Positions 28,491 to 39,412 are shown, numbered from the stretch's first letter. The stretch: DNA of 64,000 nucleotides from Pseudomonas umsongensis (GCF_002236105.1 NZ_NIWU01000001.1:744001-808000); one strand, 5' to 3'. Made by a program: numbers and translations. Notes: generated by a model from the letters alone, not told the origin.

Positions 28491-31400
28491 ATGGCGTTCT
28501 TCACCGCAGCCAGCAAAGCCGACTTCCAGCACCAACTGCAAGCGGCACTGGCGCAGCACATCAGTGAACAGGCACTGCCACAAGTGGCGCTGTTCGCTGA
28601 ACAATTCTTCGGCATCATTTCCCTGGATGAACTGACCCAACGTCGGTTGTCTGACCTCGCTGGCTGTACTCTTTCTGCGTGGCGCCTGCTTGAGCGCTTC
28701 GATCACGCGCAACCGCAAGTGCGCGTCTACAACCCCGATTACGAACGTCACGGCTGGCAGTCGACCCACACCGCGGTCGAAGTGCTACACCATGACCTGC
28801 CGTTCCTGGTGGACTCGGTGCGTACCGAGCTGAACCGCCGCGGCTATAGCATCCACACCCTGCAAACCACCGTGCTGAGCGTGCGTCGTGGCAGCAAGGG
28901 CGAGTTGCTCGAAATCCTGCCCAAAGGCACCCAGGGCGACGACGTGTTGCACGAGTCGCTGATGTACCTGGAAATCGACCGGTGCGCCAATCCGGCCGAA
29001 CTGAACGTGCTGAGCAAAGAGCTGGAGCAGGTGCTGGCAGAAGTGCGTGTCGCGGTCGGCGATTTCGAACCGATGAAGGCCAAGGTCCAGGAAATCCTCA
29101 CCAACCTGGACAACAGCCAGTTCGCCGTCGATGCCGACGAAAAGAGCGAAATCAAGAGTTTCCTGGAATGGCTGGTGGGCAACCACTTTACCTTCCTCGG
29201 CTATGAAGAGTTCGTGGTCAGCGATGAAGCCGATGGCGGCCACATCGTCTATGACAAGAATTCCTTCCTCGGCCTGACCAAACTGCTGCGCGCCGGCCTG
29301 AGCTACGATGACCTGCGCATCGAAGACTACGCCGTGAACTACCTGCGCGAACCGACCCTGCTGTCGTTCGCCAAGGCCGCACATCCAAGCCGTGTACACC
29401 GTCCGGCTTACCCGGACTACGTGTCGATCCGTGAAATCGACGCCAACGGCAAGGTCATCAAGGAATGCCGTTTCATGGGCCTGTACACCTCCTCGGTGTA
29501 TGGCGAGAGCGTGCGGGTCATCCCGTATATCCGCCGCAAGGTCGCGGAAATCGAACGCCGTTCGGGTTTCCAGGCCAAGGCTCACCTGGGCAAGGAACTG
29601 GCGCAGGTGCTCGAAGTCCTGCCACGCGACGACCTGTTCCAGACCCCGGTGGACGAGCTGTTCAGCACCGTGATGTCGATCGTGCAGATCCAGGAACGCA
29701 ACAAGATCCGCGTGTTCCTGCGCAAGGACCCATACGGTCGCTTCTGCTACTGCCTGGCCTACGTGCCGCGTGATATCTACTCCACCGAAGTGCGGCAGAA
29801 GATCCAGCAAGTGCTGATGGATCGCCTCAAGGCCTCGGATTGCGAGTTCTGGACCTTCTTCTCCGAGTCCGTGCTGGCCCGCGTGCAACTGATTTTGCGC
29901 GTCGACCCGAAAAACCGCATCGACATCGACCCGCAGCAACTGGAAAACGAAGTGATCCAGGCGTGCCGCAGCTGGCAGGACGATTACTCGGCCCTGACCG
30001 TCGAAACCTTCGGTGAAGCCCACGGCACCAACGTGTTGGCCGACTTCCCGAAAGGCTTCCCGGCCGGTTACCGCGAACGATTCGCCGCCCATTCGGCTGT
30101 GGTCGACATGCAGCACCTGCTGAACCTCAGCGAAAAAAATCCGCTGGTGATGAGCTTCTACCAGCCACTGGGTCAAGTGGGCCAGCGTGAGCTGCACTGC
30201 AAGCTGTACCACGCCGACACGCCACTGGCGCTGTCCGACGTGTTGCCAATCCTGGAAAACCTCGGCCTGCGCGTGCTGGGTGAATTCCCGTACCACCTGC
30301 GTCACAACAATGGCCGCGAGTTCTGGATCCACGACTTCGCCTTCACCGCAGCCGAAGGCCTGGACCTGGACATCCAGCAACTCAACGACACCCTGCAGGA
30401 CGCGTTCGTCCACATCGTGCGTGGCGATGCCGAGAACGATGCGTTCAACCGCTTGGTACTGACCGCCGGCCTGCCGTGGCGTGACGTGGCGCTGCTGCGT
30501 GCCTACGCCCGTTACCTGAAGCAGATCCGCCTGGGCTTCGACCTGGGCTACATCGCCAGCACCCTGAACAACCACACCGACATCGCTCGCGAATTGACCC
30601 GGTTGTTCAAGACCCGCTTCTACCTGGCGCGCAAGCTCAGCAGCGACGATCTGGAGCAGCGCCTGGAACACGCGATTCTCACCGCGCTGGACGACGTCCA
30701 GGTGTTGAACGAAGACCGTATCCTGCGTCGCTACCTGGACCTGATCAAGGCCACCCTGCGCACCAACTTCTACCAGACCGACGCCAACGGCCATAACAAG
30801 CCGTACTTCAGCTTCAAGTTCAACCCGCACTTGATTCCTGAACTGCCCAAGCCGGTGCCGAAGTTCGAAATCTTCGTCTACTCGCCGCGCGTAGAAGGCG
30901 TGCACCTGCGCTTCGGCAACGTGGCCCGTGGTGGCTTGCGCTGGTCTGACCGTGAAGAAGACTTCCGTACCGAAGTCCTGGGCCTGGTAAAAGCCCAGCA
31001 AGTGAAGAACTCGGTCATTGTGCCAGTCGGTGCGAAGGGCGGCTTCCTGCCGCGTCGCCTGCCACTGGGCGGCAGCCGTGACGAGATCGCGGCCGAGGGC
31101 ATCGCCTGCTACCGCATCTTCATTTCCGGCCTGTTGGACATCACCGACAACCTGAAGGACGGCGCGCTGGTGCCACCAACCAACGTCGTGCGCCATGACG
31201 ACGATGACCCGTACCTGGTGGTGGCCGCGGACAAGGGCACCGCGACGTTCTCCGACATCGCCAACGGCATCGCCATCGACTACGGCTTCTGGCTGGGTGA
31301 CGCGTTTGCATCCGGTGGTTCGGCCGGTTACGACCACAAGAAAATGGGCATCACCGCCAAGGGCGCGTGGGTGGGCGTACAACGCCACTTCCGCGAGCGC

Positions 31401-33380
31401 GGCATCAATGTCCAGGAAGACAGCATCACCGTGGTCGGCGTCGGCGACATGGCCGGTGACGTGTTCGGTAACGGCTTGTTGATGTCGGACAAGCTGCAAC
31501 TGGTCGCAGCGTTCAACCACCTGCACATCTTCATCGACCCGAACCCGAACCCGGCGACCAGCTTCGCCGAGCGTCAGCGCCTGTTCGACCTGCCACGTTC
31601 GGCCTGGTCCGACTACGACACCAGCATCATGTCCGAAGGTGGCGGCATCTTCTCCCGTAGCGCGAAGAGCATCGCGATTTCCCCGCAGATGCAGGAACGC
31701 TTCGACATCCAGGCCGACAAGCTGACCCCGACCGAATTGCTGAACGCCTTGCTCAAGGCACCGGTGGACCTGTTGTGGAACGGCGGTATCGGTACGTACG
31801 TCAAGGCCAGCAGCGAAAGCCACGCCGATGTCGGCGACAAGGCCAACGATGCATTGCGCGTGAACGGTAACGAACTGCGCTGCAAAGTGGTGGGCGAGGG
31901 CGGTAACCTCGGCATGACCCAGCTGGGTCGCGTGGAGTTCGGCCTCAACGGCGGCGGCTCCAACACCGACTTCATCGACAACGCCGGTGGCGTGGACTGC
32001 TCCGACCACGAAGTGAACATCAAGATCCTGCTGAACGAAGTGGTTCAGGCCGGCGACATGACCGACAAGCAGCGCAACCAGCTGCTGGCGAGCATGACCG
32101 ACGAAGTCGGTGGCCTGGTGTTGGGCAACAACTACAAGCAGACCCAGGCACTGTCCCTGGCAGCCCGTCGTGCCTTGCCGCGGATTGCCGAATACAAGCG
32201 CCTGATGAACGATCTGGAAGGTCGCGGCAAACTGGATCGCGCCATCGAGTTCCTCCCGGCTGAAGAAGCGATCAACGAGCGCGTCGCGGCGGGCCATGGC
32301 CTGACCCGTGCCGAGCTGTCGGTGCTGATCTCCTACAGCAAGATCGACCTCAAGGAGCAGCTGCTGGGCTCCCTGGTGCCGGATGACGACTACCTGACCC
32401 GCGACATGGAAACCGCTTTCCCGCCGACCCTGGTGAGCAAGTTCTCCGAAGCCATGCGCCGTCACCGCCTGAAGCGCGAGATCGTCAGCACCCAGATCGC
32501 CAACGATCTGGTCAACCACATGGGCATCACCTTCGTGCAACGACTCAAGGAGTCGACCGGCATGAGCCCGGCGAACGTGGCTGGCGCCTATGTGATCGTG
32601 CGTGACATTTTCCACCTCCCGCACTGGTTCCGTCAGATCGAAGCCCTGGATTACCAGGTGTCCGCCGACGTACAGCTGGAGCTGATGGACGAGCTGATGC
32701 GCCTGGGCCGTCGCGCCACGCGCTGGTTCCTGCGCGCCCGTCGCAACGAGCAGAACGCTGCCCGTGACGTCGCGCACTTCGGTCCGCACCTCAAGGAGCT
32801 GGGTCTCAAGCTCGACGAACTGCTCAGCGGCGAGATCCGCGAGAACTGGCAGTCGCGTTATCAGGCGTACGTTGCAGCCGGTGTCCCGGAGTTGTTGGCG
32901 CGCATGGTGGCTGGCACCTCGCACCTGTACACCCTGCTGCCGATCATCGAGGCCTCCGACGTGACCGGCCAGAACCCTGCGGACGTGGCCAAGGCCTACT
33001 TCGCCGTGGGCAGCGCACTGGACATCACCTGGTACCTGCAACAGATCAGCGCCTTGCCAGTGGAAAACAACTGGCAGGCCCTGGCCCGTGAAGCGTTCCG
33101 CGATGACGTCGACTGGCAGCAACGTGCTATCACCATCTCGGTCCTGCAACAGGGCGATGGTTCCCAGGACGTGGAAACACGGCTGTCCCTGTGGATGTCG
33201 CAACACGAAAGCATGATCGAACGCTGGCGCGCGATGCTGGTGGAAATCCGTGCCGCCAGCGGTACGGACTACGCCATGTACGCGGTGGCCAACCGTGAGC
33301 TGCTGGACCTGGCTCTGAGCGGGCAAGCGGTAGTGCCTGTCACTGCCACTGTCAGCGCCGAGCTGGAACCGGCGGCCTGA
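28491..33380 (+). CDS. gdhB: NAD-dependent glutamate dehydrogenase, large (about 180 kDa) type
   Basis: A 1629-residue cytoplasmic enzyme oxidising glutamate to 2-oxoglutarate and ammonia with NAD. The length and whole-protein match are those of the bacterial L-GDH180 class. There is a long N-terminal regulatory region with ACT-like segments, then a catalytic core at about 790-1200 including [39 protein letters not shown] and the NAD-site region [14 protein letters not shown], followed by a long helical C-terminus. It is monocistronic, with its own leader upstream and a strong terminator directly after. Codon use is typical of the chromosome. Confidence 0.96.
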   Translation: MAFFTAASKADFQHQLQAALAQHISEQALPQVALFAEQFFGIISLDELTQRRLSDLAGCTLSAWRLLERFDHAQPQVRVYNPDYERHGWQSTHTAVEVLHHDLPFLVDSVRTELNRRGYSIHTLQTTVLSVRRGSKGELLEILPKGTQGDDVLHESLMYLEIDRCANPAELNVLSKELEQVLAEVRVAVGDFEPMKAKVQEILTNLDNSQFAVDADEKSEIKSFLEWLVGNHFTFLGYEEFVVSDEADGGHIVYDKNSFLGLTKLLRAGLSYDDLRIEDYAVNYLREPTLLSFAKAAHPSRVHRPAYPDYVSIREIDANGKVIKECRFMGLYTSSVYGESVRVIPYIRRKVAEIERRSGFQAKAHLGKELAQVLEVLPRDDLFQTPVDELFSTVMSIVQIQERNKIRVFLRKDPYGRFCYCLAYVPRDIYSTEVRQKIQQVLMDRLKASDCEFWTFFSESVLARVQLILRVDPKNRIDIDPQQLENEVIQACRSWQDDYSALTVETFGEAHGTNVLADFPKGFPAGYRERFAAHSAVVDMQHLLNLSEKNPLVMSFYQPLGQVGQRELHCKLYHADTPLALSDVLPILENLGLRVLGEFPYHLRHNNGREFWIHDFAFTAAEGLDLDIQQLNDTLQDAFVHIVRGDAENDAFNRLVLTAGLPWRDVALLRAYARYLKQIRLGFDLGYIASTLNNHTDIARELTRLFKTRFYLARKLSSDDLEQRLEHAILTALDDVQVLNEDRILRRYLDLIKATLRTNFYQTDANGHNKPYFSFKFNPHLIPELPKPVPKFEIFVYSPRVEGVHLRFGNVARGGLRWSDREEDFRTEVLGLVKAQQVKNSVIVPVGAKGGFLPRRLPLGGSRDEIAAEGIACYRIFISGLLDITDNLKDGALVPPTNVVRHDDDDPYLVVAADKGTATFSDIANGIAIDYGFWLGDAFASGGSAGYDHKKMGITAKGAWVGVQRHFRERGINVQEDSITVVGVGDMAGDVFGNGLLMSDKLQLVAAFNHLHIFIDPNPNPATSFAERQRLFDLPRSAWSDYDTSIMSEGGGIFSRSAKSIAISPQMQERFDIQADKLTPTELLNALLKAPVDLLWNGGIGTYVKASSESHADVGDKANDALRVNGNELRCKVVGEGGNLGMTQLGRVEFGLNGGGSNTDFIDNAGGVDCSDHEVNIKILLNEVVQAGDMTDKQRNQLLASMTDEVGGLVLGNNYKQTQALSLAARRALPRIAEYKRLMNDLEGRGKLDRAIEFLPAEEAINERVAAGHGLTRAELSVLISYSKIDLKEQLLGSLVPDDDYLTRDMETAFPPTLVSKFSEAMRRHRLKREIVSTQIANDLVNHMGITFVQRLKESTGMSPANVAGAYVIVRDIFHLPHWFRQIEALDYQVSADVQLELMDELMRLGRRATRWFLRARRNEQNAARDVAHFGPHLKELGLKLDELLSGEIRENWQSRYQAYVAAGVPELLARMVAGTSHLYTLLPIIEASDVTGQNPADVAKAYFAVGSALDITWYLQQISALPVENNWQALAREAFRDDVDWQQRAITISVLQQGDGSQDVETRLSLWMSQHESMIERWRAMLVEIRAASGTDYAMYAVANRELLDLALSGQAVVPVTATVSAELEPAA

Positions 33381-33394
33381 TCAGGCGTTGAATG

Positions 33395-33430
33395 AAAAAG
33401 CCCCGCATTGAGAGATGCGGGGCTTTTTTT
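33395..33430 (+). terminator. Rho-independent terminator after gdhB
   Basis: AAAAAGCCCCGCAT, a six-base loop TGAGAG, and ATGCGGGGCTTTTTTT form a textbook hairpin with A- and T-tracts, 15 bases after the gdhB stop. Confidence 0.95.
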
Positions 33431-33462
33431 CGGCCGATGTTTTTGTCGTGTCTGTTCGGGCC

Positions 33463-33544
33463 CCTTCGCGAGCAGGCTCGCTCCCACATGGGTTTGCGGC
33501 GAACACAAAACTAATGTGGGAGCGGGCTTGCCCGCGAAGAGGCC
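33463..33544. repeat. REP pair (REPIN-like), TGGGAGCGAGC type
   Basis: Inverted arms CCTTCGCGAGCAGGCTCG (33463-33480, continuing CTCCCACAT) and TGTGGGAGCGGGCTTGCCCG (about 33515) enclose a spacer of about 25 bases between gdhB and the lipoprotein gene. Confidence 0.9.
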
Positions 33545-33551
33545 TTCGGGG

Positions 33552-34262
33552 TCAATACAACTTCTGAACCTTGTTATCATCAAGCATCGACACTTTATCT
33601 GTCGGCCTGGTCAACAAATTATTGAGCGACTGGTCAAACTTCTGCAATGCCCTTACTTGCACATTCTGTTGTTCGTTAATGTCGGCGACAATCTCTTCGC
33701 TGCGTTTAAAGTCTGCCCATACAGGACTTAGCGCCTTCGCATCATGCCCTTTTGCAGTGCCGATATAACTCAGGTTCTTATCGTAGAAGTCCACGCTGAC
33801 ATTGGCCTCGATGTCCGAACTGCGCGAGGTTATCAACTGGCTGCGGCTGTCGACGACGGCCACCACGTCCGGTTTTGCCGCCTGCAGGCTTTGCATGTCC
33901 GGGTATACCGTGACTGAGCCGAATTGCCGTTCTAGAGAGGCCTTGACCCAGTCCACCGCCAAATCGGGTTTTGACGTGGCCACATAGGCGTCATGGATCG
34001 ACTGCACCAGCAGGCTCTGGCCGAAACCGGTGCCGGCATTGGCCTGGTAGTCCTGCAGGTAGGCGCGGTTGGCCTGGGTATTGCGGCTGTAGACAATGCC
34101 AAGTGTGACATCGCTGCCGTTGGGTATGCGCGTTGCACTGCTGCGACCCACCGGTTGCGTAAAGATACCCTCCAGCGGAGTCACCGCTGAAGGTGCCGTG
34201 GGAATTGAGCAACCGGTTATCAGGACGGCCATGGTCAATGTACTGACGAACGCAAGTTTCAT
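33552..34262 (-). CDS. Putative lipoprotein of unknown function
   Basis: A 236-residue predicted lipoprotein. The chosen start (complement of 34260-34262) gives the signal peptide MKLAFVSTLTMAVLITGC with a lipobox (LITGC); reading from 34382 would bury it 40 residues inside. The mature part is soluble, mixed alpha/beta, with DVVAVVDSRSQLITSR and a C-terminal helix (IVADINEQQNVQVRALQKF). No catalytic motif was recognised. It is a single gene, convergent with gdhB. Function unknown. Confidence 0.75.
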   Translation of the reverse strand: MKLAFVSTLTMAVLITGCSIPTAPSAVTPLEGIFTQPVGRSSATRIPNGSDVTLGIVYSRNTQANRAYLQDYQANAGTGFGQSLLVQSIHDAYVATSKPDLAVDWVKASLERQFGSVTVYPDMQSLQAAKPDVVAVVDSRSQLITSRSSDIEANVSVDFYDKNLSYIGTAKGHDAKALSPVWADFKRSEEIVADINEQQNVQVRALQKFDQSLNNLLTRPTDKVSMLDDNKVQKLY

Positions 34263-34439
34263 GGTGTTTCTCCAGTGAAACAACTTCGGTCGGAAAGTTA
34301 CAGTTGCCGTATGAGGACGGCAGTCACTCCAGACTAAACCGTGTGTTGCTGATTGAAATAGCCAATCTATGAACTTATCCAATAGACAATAGTTTTGTTT
34401 GGTTTAACGGAGCGCGGTTAATTGCCTGAAGATATAAAG

Positions 34440-34466
34440 ACGCCCAAATCAAGAGTTTGGGCATTT
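34440..34466. terminator. Hairpin, probable bidirectional terminator
   Basis: GCCCAAA-tcaagag-TTTGGGC lies just beyond the 3' end of the minus-strand cupin gene. A short T-run follows on the plus strand (ATTTTTATTTA) and a weaker one on the minus strand (GTCTTTAT). Confidence 0.55.
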
Positions 34467-34491
34467 TTATTTATGGCTACAGGTTCGACGA

Positions 34492-34902
34492 TCAGTTTTG
34501 CAAGGGGATCAACACTTTCTCGTCAGGTGACAACACCATGAACACCAACAGCTTCGCAGGTTTGGTTTTGCTGGCATTTTTCGAGACCAGATGTTCCGAA
34601 CCGGCAGGTTCGTACCAATACTCGCCAGCCTTGTAAGTGACCTCTTTTTCGCCCTTCACCTGGGAAGTGATCGATCCCGAAAGCACATAGGCCATGGCGG
34701 TACCGTCGTGTTTGTGGGCGATGGACGCTTGGCCTGGCTTGTAGTCGACCTCAATCATCAAGGCCTTTTTCCCTGGGGCGTTTTTCAGCATTTGGTCTTG
34801 CAATACCGTGACCTTTTCCGATGGGTCACCGGCTTCATGGGCAAACGCCGAAGCGCCAACGGTCAAGGCAAGGGCAGCGAGAGAGCAGCGCAAAAGGTTC
34901 AT
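34492..34902 (-). CDS. Periplasmic cupin domain protein
   Basis: A 136-residue exported single-domain cupin. The signal peptide is clear (MNLLRCSLAALALTVGASAFA|HEAG). Cupin motif 1 is HKHDGTAMAYVLSG and motif 2 includes YKAGEYWYEPAGSEH, providing the usual His ligands for a metal. It stands alone with a likely terminator after it. The family covers many enzymes and binding proteins, so the substrate cannot be named. Confidence 0.8.
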   Translation of the reverse strand: MNLLRCSLAALALTVGASAFAHEAGDPSEKVTVLQDQMLKNAPGKKALMIEVDYKPGQASIAHKHDGTAMAYVLSGSITSQVKGEKEVTYKAGEYWYEPAGSEHLVSKNASKTKPAKLLVFMVLSPDEKVLIPLQN

Positions 34903-35015
34903 GGTTCATCACCTGCAGTGGTTGGTTGTCAGGGACCAATCTATTGCGCCAGGGGCGATAAACAAACAGCCAATTTTACCGAAGGCCAGGGGACCAATGT
35001 GCGGCGCTGGAATGA

Positions 35016-35088
35016 AAAAGATCGCAGTCCCCGGAACGTTTGCAGAGGTACCCATACTCTGCAAACGCGGCCAAGGACTGCGATCTTT
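35016..35088. repeat. Nested palindromes between cupin and monooxygenase genes
   Basis: Outer arms AAAGATCGCAGTCC (35017-35030) and GGACTGCGATCTTT (35075-35088) enclose an inner pair CGTTTGCAGAG (35037-35047) and CTCTGCAAACG (35058-35068). The whole can form one long interrupted hairpin. The AAAGATCGCAG end resembles the arms of another repeat in this window at 62017-62115. Confidence 0.75.
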
Positions 35089-35097
35089 AACCGTGTC

Positions 35098-35391
35098 TTA
35101 TCTGATCGGAAAGCTGTTGAAGTCGACGGCGTTGGCCAGCTGACAATCGATCAGGTCAATGAAGCCTTGCACCTGGGGGTTGTTGAAATGCGATTGCATT
35201 GCCGATTCCGATTGCCAGTGGGCGCTGACAGTCCAGCGATTACTGTCCTCAGGGCAGCGGTCGACCATATAGGATTCACAGCCCGGTAGTTCGCGCAGGG
35301 TATCGACAATCTTTTGCAATTTCTGACCCAGTTCTTCCGAGCGACCGGCAACGGCCTGCACCTGTACGGTATTGATCACTTTGTAGGACAT
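35098..35391 (-). CDS. Antibiotic biosynthesis monooxygenase (ABM) domain protein
   Basis: A 97-residue ferredoxin-like-fold protein of the ABM/YgiN family. Typical features are the opening strand TVQVQAVAGRSEELGQKLQ, the central PGCESYMVDRCPED and the strand WTVSAHWQSESAMQSHF. Such proteins act as small cofactor-free quinol monooxygenases or haem-degrading enzymes, or have no known activity. It stands alone upstream of the MocR gene on the same strand. The specific role is unknown. Confidence 0.82.
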   Translation of the reverse strand: MSYKVINTVQVQAVAGRSEELGQKLQKIVDTLRELPGCESYMVDRCPEDSNRWTVSAHWQSESAMQSHFNNPQVQGFIDLIDCQLANAVDFNSFPIR

Positions 35392-35491
35392 TGGCTCACA
35401 CTCCTCATTGAGGGATAACGCCTATGCAGGATAGGCCTGCACCTCCGGACCACCAATAGCCAATCGCGGGATAAAAACGCAGACCAATCCA

Positions 35492-36925
35492 TCAGGCAAC
35501 CTGCTGCAAAATGTCCCTGAGACGGTCCAGGGCGATGTCGATGTCCAGGGTCTCGATAGCGCCAAAACCCAGGAAAAACCCCGCCTGGGGCGCCTGCTGG
35601 TAGAAAAAACTGTCAATGGCATAGAGCCCGACTTCAACCGTTTTCGCCAGCTCGATCACCAGTGGCACGTCGATCGCTACCTTGCACAGCACCACCATGT
35701 GAAAGCCCGCTGCGGTCGGCACCGCTTCAAGCCAGGGTGCGAGATCACCGGCCATGCGCGCCAGGATCCGCTCACGCCTGCCCGCGTAGATCGTATGGCA
35801 GCGACGAATGTGCTTGAGCAGGCAGCCTTCGGCGATGAATTTGGCCAGCGCCCACTGGGGCAGGGTGGAGGTGTGCAGGTCGGTGAGTTGCTTGGCGCGC
35901 ACCACCGCCTCGAGAATCGCCGGCGGCAGGATCGCGTAACCCAGGCGCAGTTCTGGCAAAAGTGTTTTCGAGAAGGTCCCCACATAGGCGACGATCCCGC
36001 GCTCGTCCATGCTTTGCAGCGAGTCCGTGGGGCGGCCTTCGTAGCGGAACTCGCTGTCGTAGTCGTCTTCGATGATGATCGCCCCCAGTTCATGGGCGCG
36101 AGCCAGCAGTGCAGCGCGGCGCTCCTGGCTCATGGGCATGCCCAGCGGGAACTGGTGTGAGGGGGTGACGTAGATCAGCCGCGTACCGAGGGGGATTTTC
36201 TCCACGACAATCCCTTCGGCGTCCACCGGCACGCCAATCACCGTGGCGCCATGGGTGCCGAACAACAGGCGCGCCGGCGGATAACCGGGATCTTCCATGG
36301 CGACGATGCTGCCCGCTCGTATCAGCACCCGGGCAATCAGATCCAGCGCCTGTTGCGCGCCATTGCACACCACCACGTCCTCGTCCTGGCAATTGACCCC
36401 GCGAGAAAAGGCGATGTGCTGCGCGATGGCATTGCGCAGCGCCGGCAGGCCTTCGGGCAGGCTGTAGAAGCCCTTGGACGCGGCGATCTGGCGCAAGGCG
36501 TGGGACGTGCAGCGTCGCCAGTCATCCTGGGGAAACTGGCCCTTGCTGGTGGCGCCGCCAATGAAGTCGTAGCGCAGCGAGCCTTCGAGCGTCGGATGAC
36601 GCAGGAACACCGGCAGGCTACGCCAGGATTCGATCACCTCGAAGCCGGCCAGCTCTTTATGGCTTTGTTTGCGCTCGATTTTGGATACGCGGGCGTTGAC
36701 GTAGGTGCCTTTGCCGATCACCCCGGTGAGGAAGTTTTCATAGGTCAGCTGGGCATAGGTATCAGAAATGGTTTTGCGCGAAATGCCCAGTTGTTCGGCC
36801 AGCAGGCGGCTGGGAGGCAGTTGCGTCCCGGCGGCCAGGCGACCCGATTCGATGGCGCTGCGCAGTTGCGTGTACAACTGGCCCGCCAGGTCCTTGCGTC
36901 CGTTAATGACAACGTGTAGTTCCAT
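35492..36925 (-). CDS. MocR/PdxR family transcriptional regulator (GntR HTH + aminotransferase domain)
   Basis: About 477 residues. The N-terminal GntR-type winged helix (about 1-75) includes GRKDLAGQLYTQLRSAI, LPPSRLLAEQLGISRKTISDTY and GVIGKGTYV. A fold-type I aminotransferase domain follows, with the PLP-lysine in GTFSKTLLPELRLGY and EDDYDSEFRY. The start at 36925 (MELHVVINGRKD) fits the family; 36982 would add 19 residues. It is divergent from the AhpD-like gene across about 200 bases, and MocR regulators commonly control the gene next door. The exact target is inferred. Confidence 0.88.
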   Translation of the reverse strand: MELHVVINGRKDLAGQLYTQLRSAIESGRLAAGTQLPPSRLLAEQLGISRKTISDTYAQLTYENFLTGVIGKGTYVNARVSKIERKQSHKELAGFEVIESWRSLPVFLRHPTLEGSLRYDFIGGATSKGQFPQDDWRRCTSHALRQIAASKGFYSLPEGLPALRNAIAQHIAFSRGVNCQDEDVVVCNGAQQALDLIARVLIRAGSIVAMEDPGYPPARLLFGTHGATVIGVPVDAEGIVVEKIPLGTRLIYVTPSHQFPLGMPMSQERRAALLARAHELGAIIIEDDYDSEFRYEGRPTDSLQSMDERGIVAYVGTFSKTLLPELRLGYAILPPAILEAVVRAKQLTDLHTSTLPQWALAKFIAEGCLLKHIRRCHTIYAGRRERILARMAGDLAPWLEAVPTAAGFHMVVLCKVAIDVPLVIELAKTVEVGLYAIDSFFYQQAPQAGFFLGFGAIETLDIDIALDRLRDILQQVA

Positions 36926-37130
36926 ACAGGCAAGGCTCCATGGCGATTGAGGCGCGTGTGCGTTACGCCAGATTACCCTCAACTGGCGTTTATGCAGTAG
37001 TTGCGTGGCGTAAAAACCGCCAATTGGTCTGGGCCCAGGTGGTCCACGGAAATTTCGCGCAATTGGATATGTAACGCAGCGTTAACAACGTCTACCTTGG
37101 CGGCATATCGACGCCATATGAGGTCACGCC

Positions 37131-37571
37131 ATGACCCTCCGCCTGGATTATTACAGCGCCTCGCCCAAGGCGATGAAAGCACTGATCGCCATGGAAGCCC
37201 TGACCAGCAACCTGAGTATCGAGCCGGCGCTGCTGCACCTGATCAAGATCCGTGCTTCGCAGATCAATGGCTGTGCGTTCTGCACTGACATGCACTCGGT
37301 AGACGCCCGGCGCCTGGGCGAAACCGACCGCCGCCTGTACTCCATCGTGGTCTGGCGCGACAGTAACTTCTTCAACCCACGCGAACGCGCCGCCCTGGCC
37401 TGGACGGAGGCGGTGACACTACTTTGCGAGAGCCATGTGCCGGACGCCGTCTACGAGCAGGCGCGGACTCAGTTCAGCGAAGGTGAACTGGTGGACCTGA
37501 CCATCGCTGTCACCACCATCAACAGTTGGAATCGACTGGCCGTGAGTTTTCGCCAGACACCCAGCGCCTGA
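37131..37571 (+). CDS. AhpD-like carboxymuconolactone decarboxylase family protein
   Basis: A 146-residue all-helical protein with the redox motif CAFCTDMHSVDAR (CxxC plus His), typical of AhpD-type alkylhydroperoxidase proteins. It then has RERAALAWTEAVT, another family hallmark. It likely reduces peroxides or acts as a disulfide partner in the cytoplasm. It is divergent from the MocR regulator at 35492-36925, which probably controls it. Confidence 0.87.
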   Translation: MTLRLDYYSASPKAMKALIAMEALTSNLSIEPALLHLIKIRASQINGCAFCTDMHSVDARRLGETDRRLYSIVVWRDSNFFNPRERAALAWTEAVTLLCESHVPDAVYEQARTQFSEGELVDLTIAVTTINSWNRLAVSFRQTPSA

Positions 37572-37644
37572 ACGGCTGTCACACGTCGTTCATCTAGCTT
37601 GCGCAGGATGGAACTCCCAGTGAAAGATCGACAGGGAGTCATCG

Positions 37645-38622
37645 ATGTCATGCATGGAAACCCGGGGCGTCCAGTCCATAGCGCAGTGCCCCGCACCTCT
37701 CGATAAAATCACGTCCTGGCGCTCCCGCGCGGCGCAAATCGATGCGCTGCAGGCGCAGTGCTTCAGCGTGATCGCCCGTTGCGGCTGCTTCATGCAGGCA
37801 GCCCGGCGCCTGAACGTCAAGGCGACGCAGTTGCGCAAGCAATTGGCGCAACTGGAAAAGCAGTTGCAGTGCTCGCTGTTCAGCCCTTCGGAGAGCGGCC
37901 TGGTGCTCAGTCGCGACGGCCTGGAGCTGCACAGGCAACTGACCGCCCTGGCGCATGAACGCGACCTGCCGGTGCTCGAGCAACCTGTGGTGCGCCTGGC
38001 GGTGGCCGAGACGATCCTGCACGACATCCTCGGTCGCGATCTGGTGGCGTTGCTGCGACGCAATGCCAGCGCGCGCCTGGACATCATTACCCTCGACAGC
38101 GAATTGTCCCTGCAGGCGGTCAGTGCCGATGTCGTGGTATGGATGACAGGCATCGGCTCGCCAACGCCGGGACCGAGTTTTGCCGTCAACGTGCCCAGAT
38201 GCCTGGCGCGGCTCGACTATCTACCGCACATCGCCAAACGCTATTCACGAGTCGCCGCGCGGCCGGCCGGTCTCGATGACCTGGCCGATTTCATGCTGGT
38301 GCAATGGCAGCATGATCGACAGATCGACAGTTTTCGGCCCTGGAACGACCTGGTCGACCAGCGCCTGGCCGGGGTCTTGCAGTCGCATTCCTATCCACTA
38401 ATGCTGGAGATGGTCCGTTGCAGCGCCTGCATCGGCCTGTTGCCTGGCTACATGAGCCATTTCGACCGTGGCTTGATCGGTTTGCCGGGGTTGTTCAGCC
38501 AGCCGATGCAGCGCCAGGTGTGGCTGGCGGTGAATGCCGAGGCCGAGGGCGATGCGCAGGTGCAGACGATTGTCGAGTTGATCCTCGGCACCTTCGAAGA
38601 GCGGCGGGAATGGTTCCTGTAG
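37645..38622 (+). CDS. LysR family transcriptional regulator
   Basis: A 325-residue regulator. The HTH region is displaced slightly by an N-terminal extension and lies at about 30-90: IDALQAQCFSVIARCGCFMQAA, then LNVKATQLRKQLAQLEKQLQ and SRDGLELHRQL. A periplasmic-binding-like effector domain follows. The HTH is atypical in wording but the length and layout fit LysR. A good ribosome-binding site (AGGGAG) precedes the ATG. No obvious target gene is adjacent. Confidence 0.8.
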   Translation: MSCMETRGVQSIAQCPAPLDKITSWRSRAAQIDALQAQCFSVIARCGCFMQAARRLNVKATQLRKQLAQLEKQLQCSLFSPSESGLVLSRDGLELHRQLTALAHERDLPVLEQPVVRLAVAETILHDILGRDLVALLRRNASARLDIITLDSELSLQAVSADVVVWMTGIGSPTPGPSFAVNVPRCLARLDYLPHIAKRYSRVAARPAGLDDLADFMLVQWQHDRQIDSFRPWNDLVDQRLAGVLQSHSYPLMLEMVRCSACIGLLPGYMSHFDRGLIGLPGLFSQPMQRQVWLAVNAEAEGDAQVQTIVELILGTFEERREWFL

Positions 38623-38731
38623 GAGCGAGCATGCTCCGGGCGGCGTTCCGACGAAAAACCTGGGAGCGCCGCGGGGCATCAGGTATCCCGCGTCATCGTT
38701 AACGACCATCGCGAGCATGCTCGCTCCTACA
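38620..38731. repeat. REP pair (REPIN-like), GAGCATGCTCGC type
   Basis: TGTAGGAGCGAGCATGCTC begins at the LysR stop and is mirrored by GCGAGCATGCTCGCTCCTAC at 38711-38730, with a spacer of about 70 bases. It overlaps the last bases of the LysR gene. Confidence 0.85.
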
Positions 38732-38798
38732 GGGTGTTTTTCCATGTTGGATGCGTTGTAGAGTGAACGGCCATGTTTCTATCAAGGATGAATCACTC

Positions 38799-39320
38799 AT
38801 GACCGGGACCGACGCTGTCATCACCCTCGAACGCCTCAACCATTCCCACGTCCCGGGCATCACCGCGCTTTACCACGAACCGGTCGTCGCCCGTCAGACG
38901 CTGCAAATGCCGTTTCCATCCTCCGAGACTTGGCAAAAACGCGTGGAGACGGACAATGAGCGGGTCGTGCAATTGGTCGCCCTGCATCAAGGGACGGTTA
39001 TCGGTAGCATCACCCTGGAACAGTTTCCACGCATCCGCCGCAGCCACGCAGGCAGCTTCGGCATGGGCGTTGCTTCCCAATGGCAGGGCAAGGGCGTGGG
39101 TTCGAAACTGTTGGCGGCGGTGCTGGATATTGCTGACAACTGGATGATCCTGCGACGGGTCGAACTCAGCGTGTATGCCGACAACGAAGCCGCCATCAGC
39201 CTGTACCGCAAGTTCGGTTTCGAGACCGAAGGGCTGTTTCGCGACTATGCGGTGCGCGATGGCGTCTACGTCGATACCTTGAGCATGGCGCGCTTGCGCC
39301 GCATGCCAAAGTGCGATTGA
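38799..39320 (+). CDS. GNAT family N-acetyltransferase
   Basis: A 173-residue acetyltransferase. The acetyl-CoA motif A is visible as FGMGVASQWQGKGVGSKLL (Q-x-x-G-x-G), followed by VELSVYADNEAAISLYRKFGF and EGLFRDYAVRDGVYVD, which resembles YhhY-type amino-acid acetyltransferases. The start MTGTDAV at 38799 is preferred over 38751 because of AAGGATG upstream and the family length. Substrate not determinable. Confidence 0.88.
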   Translation: MTGTDAVITLERLNHSHVPGITALYHEPVVARQTLQMPFPSSETWQKRVETDNERVVQLVALHQGTVIGSITLEQFPRIRRSHAGSFGMGVASQWQGKGVGSKLLAAVLDIADNWMILRRVELSVYADNEAAISLYRKFGFETEGLFRDYAVRDGVYVDTLSMARLRRMPKCD

Positions 39321-39412
39321 TCCATACCACTCGCGCTTTTAGTCGTACGCCGGCGGCGCGCATCTGCCATGCTCAATGTCCGCAGCACCGCTTCAATCAA
39401 AGGAACACCGCA

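Noticed and set aside
28785..33326. A 1513-codon open frame antisense to gdhB
   Set aside because: It follows the mirrored codon bias of a long G+C-rich gene, has no domain sense, lacks a ribosome-binding site and is rich in His/Gln/Val typical of antisense frames.
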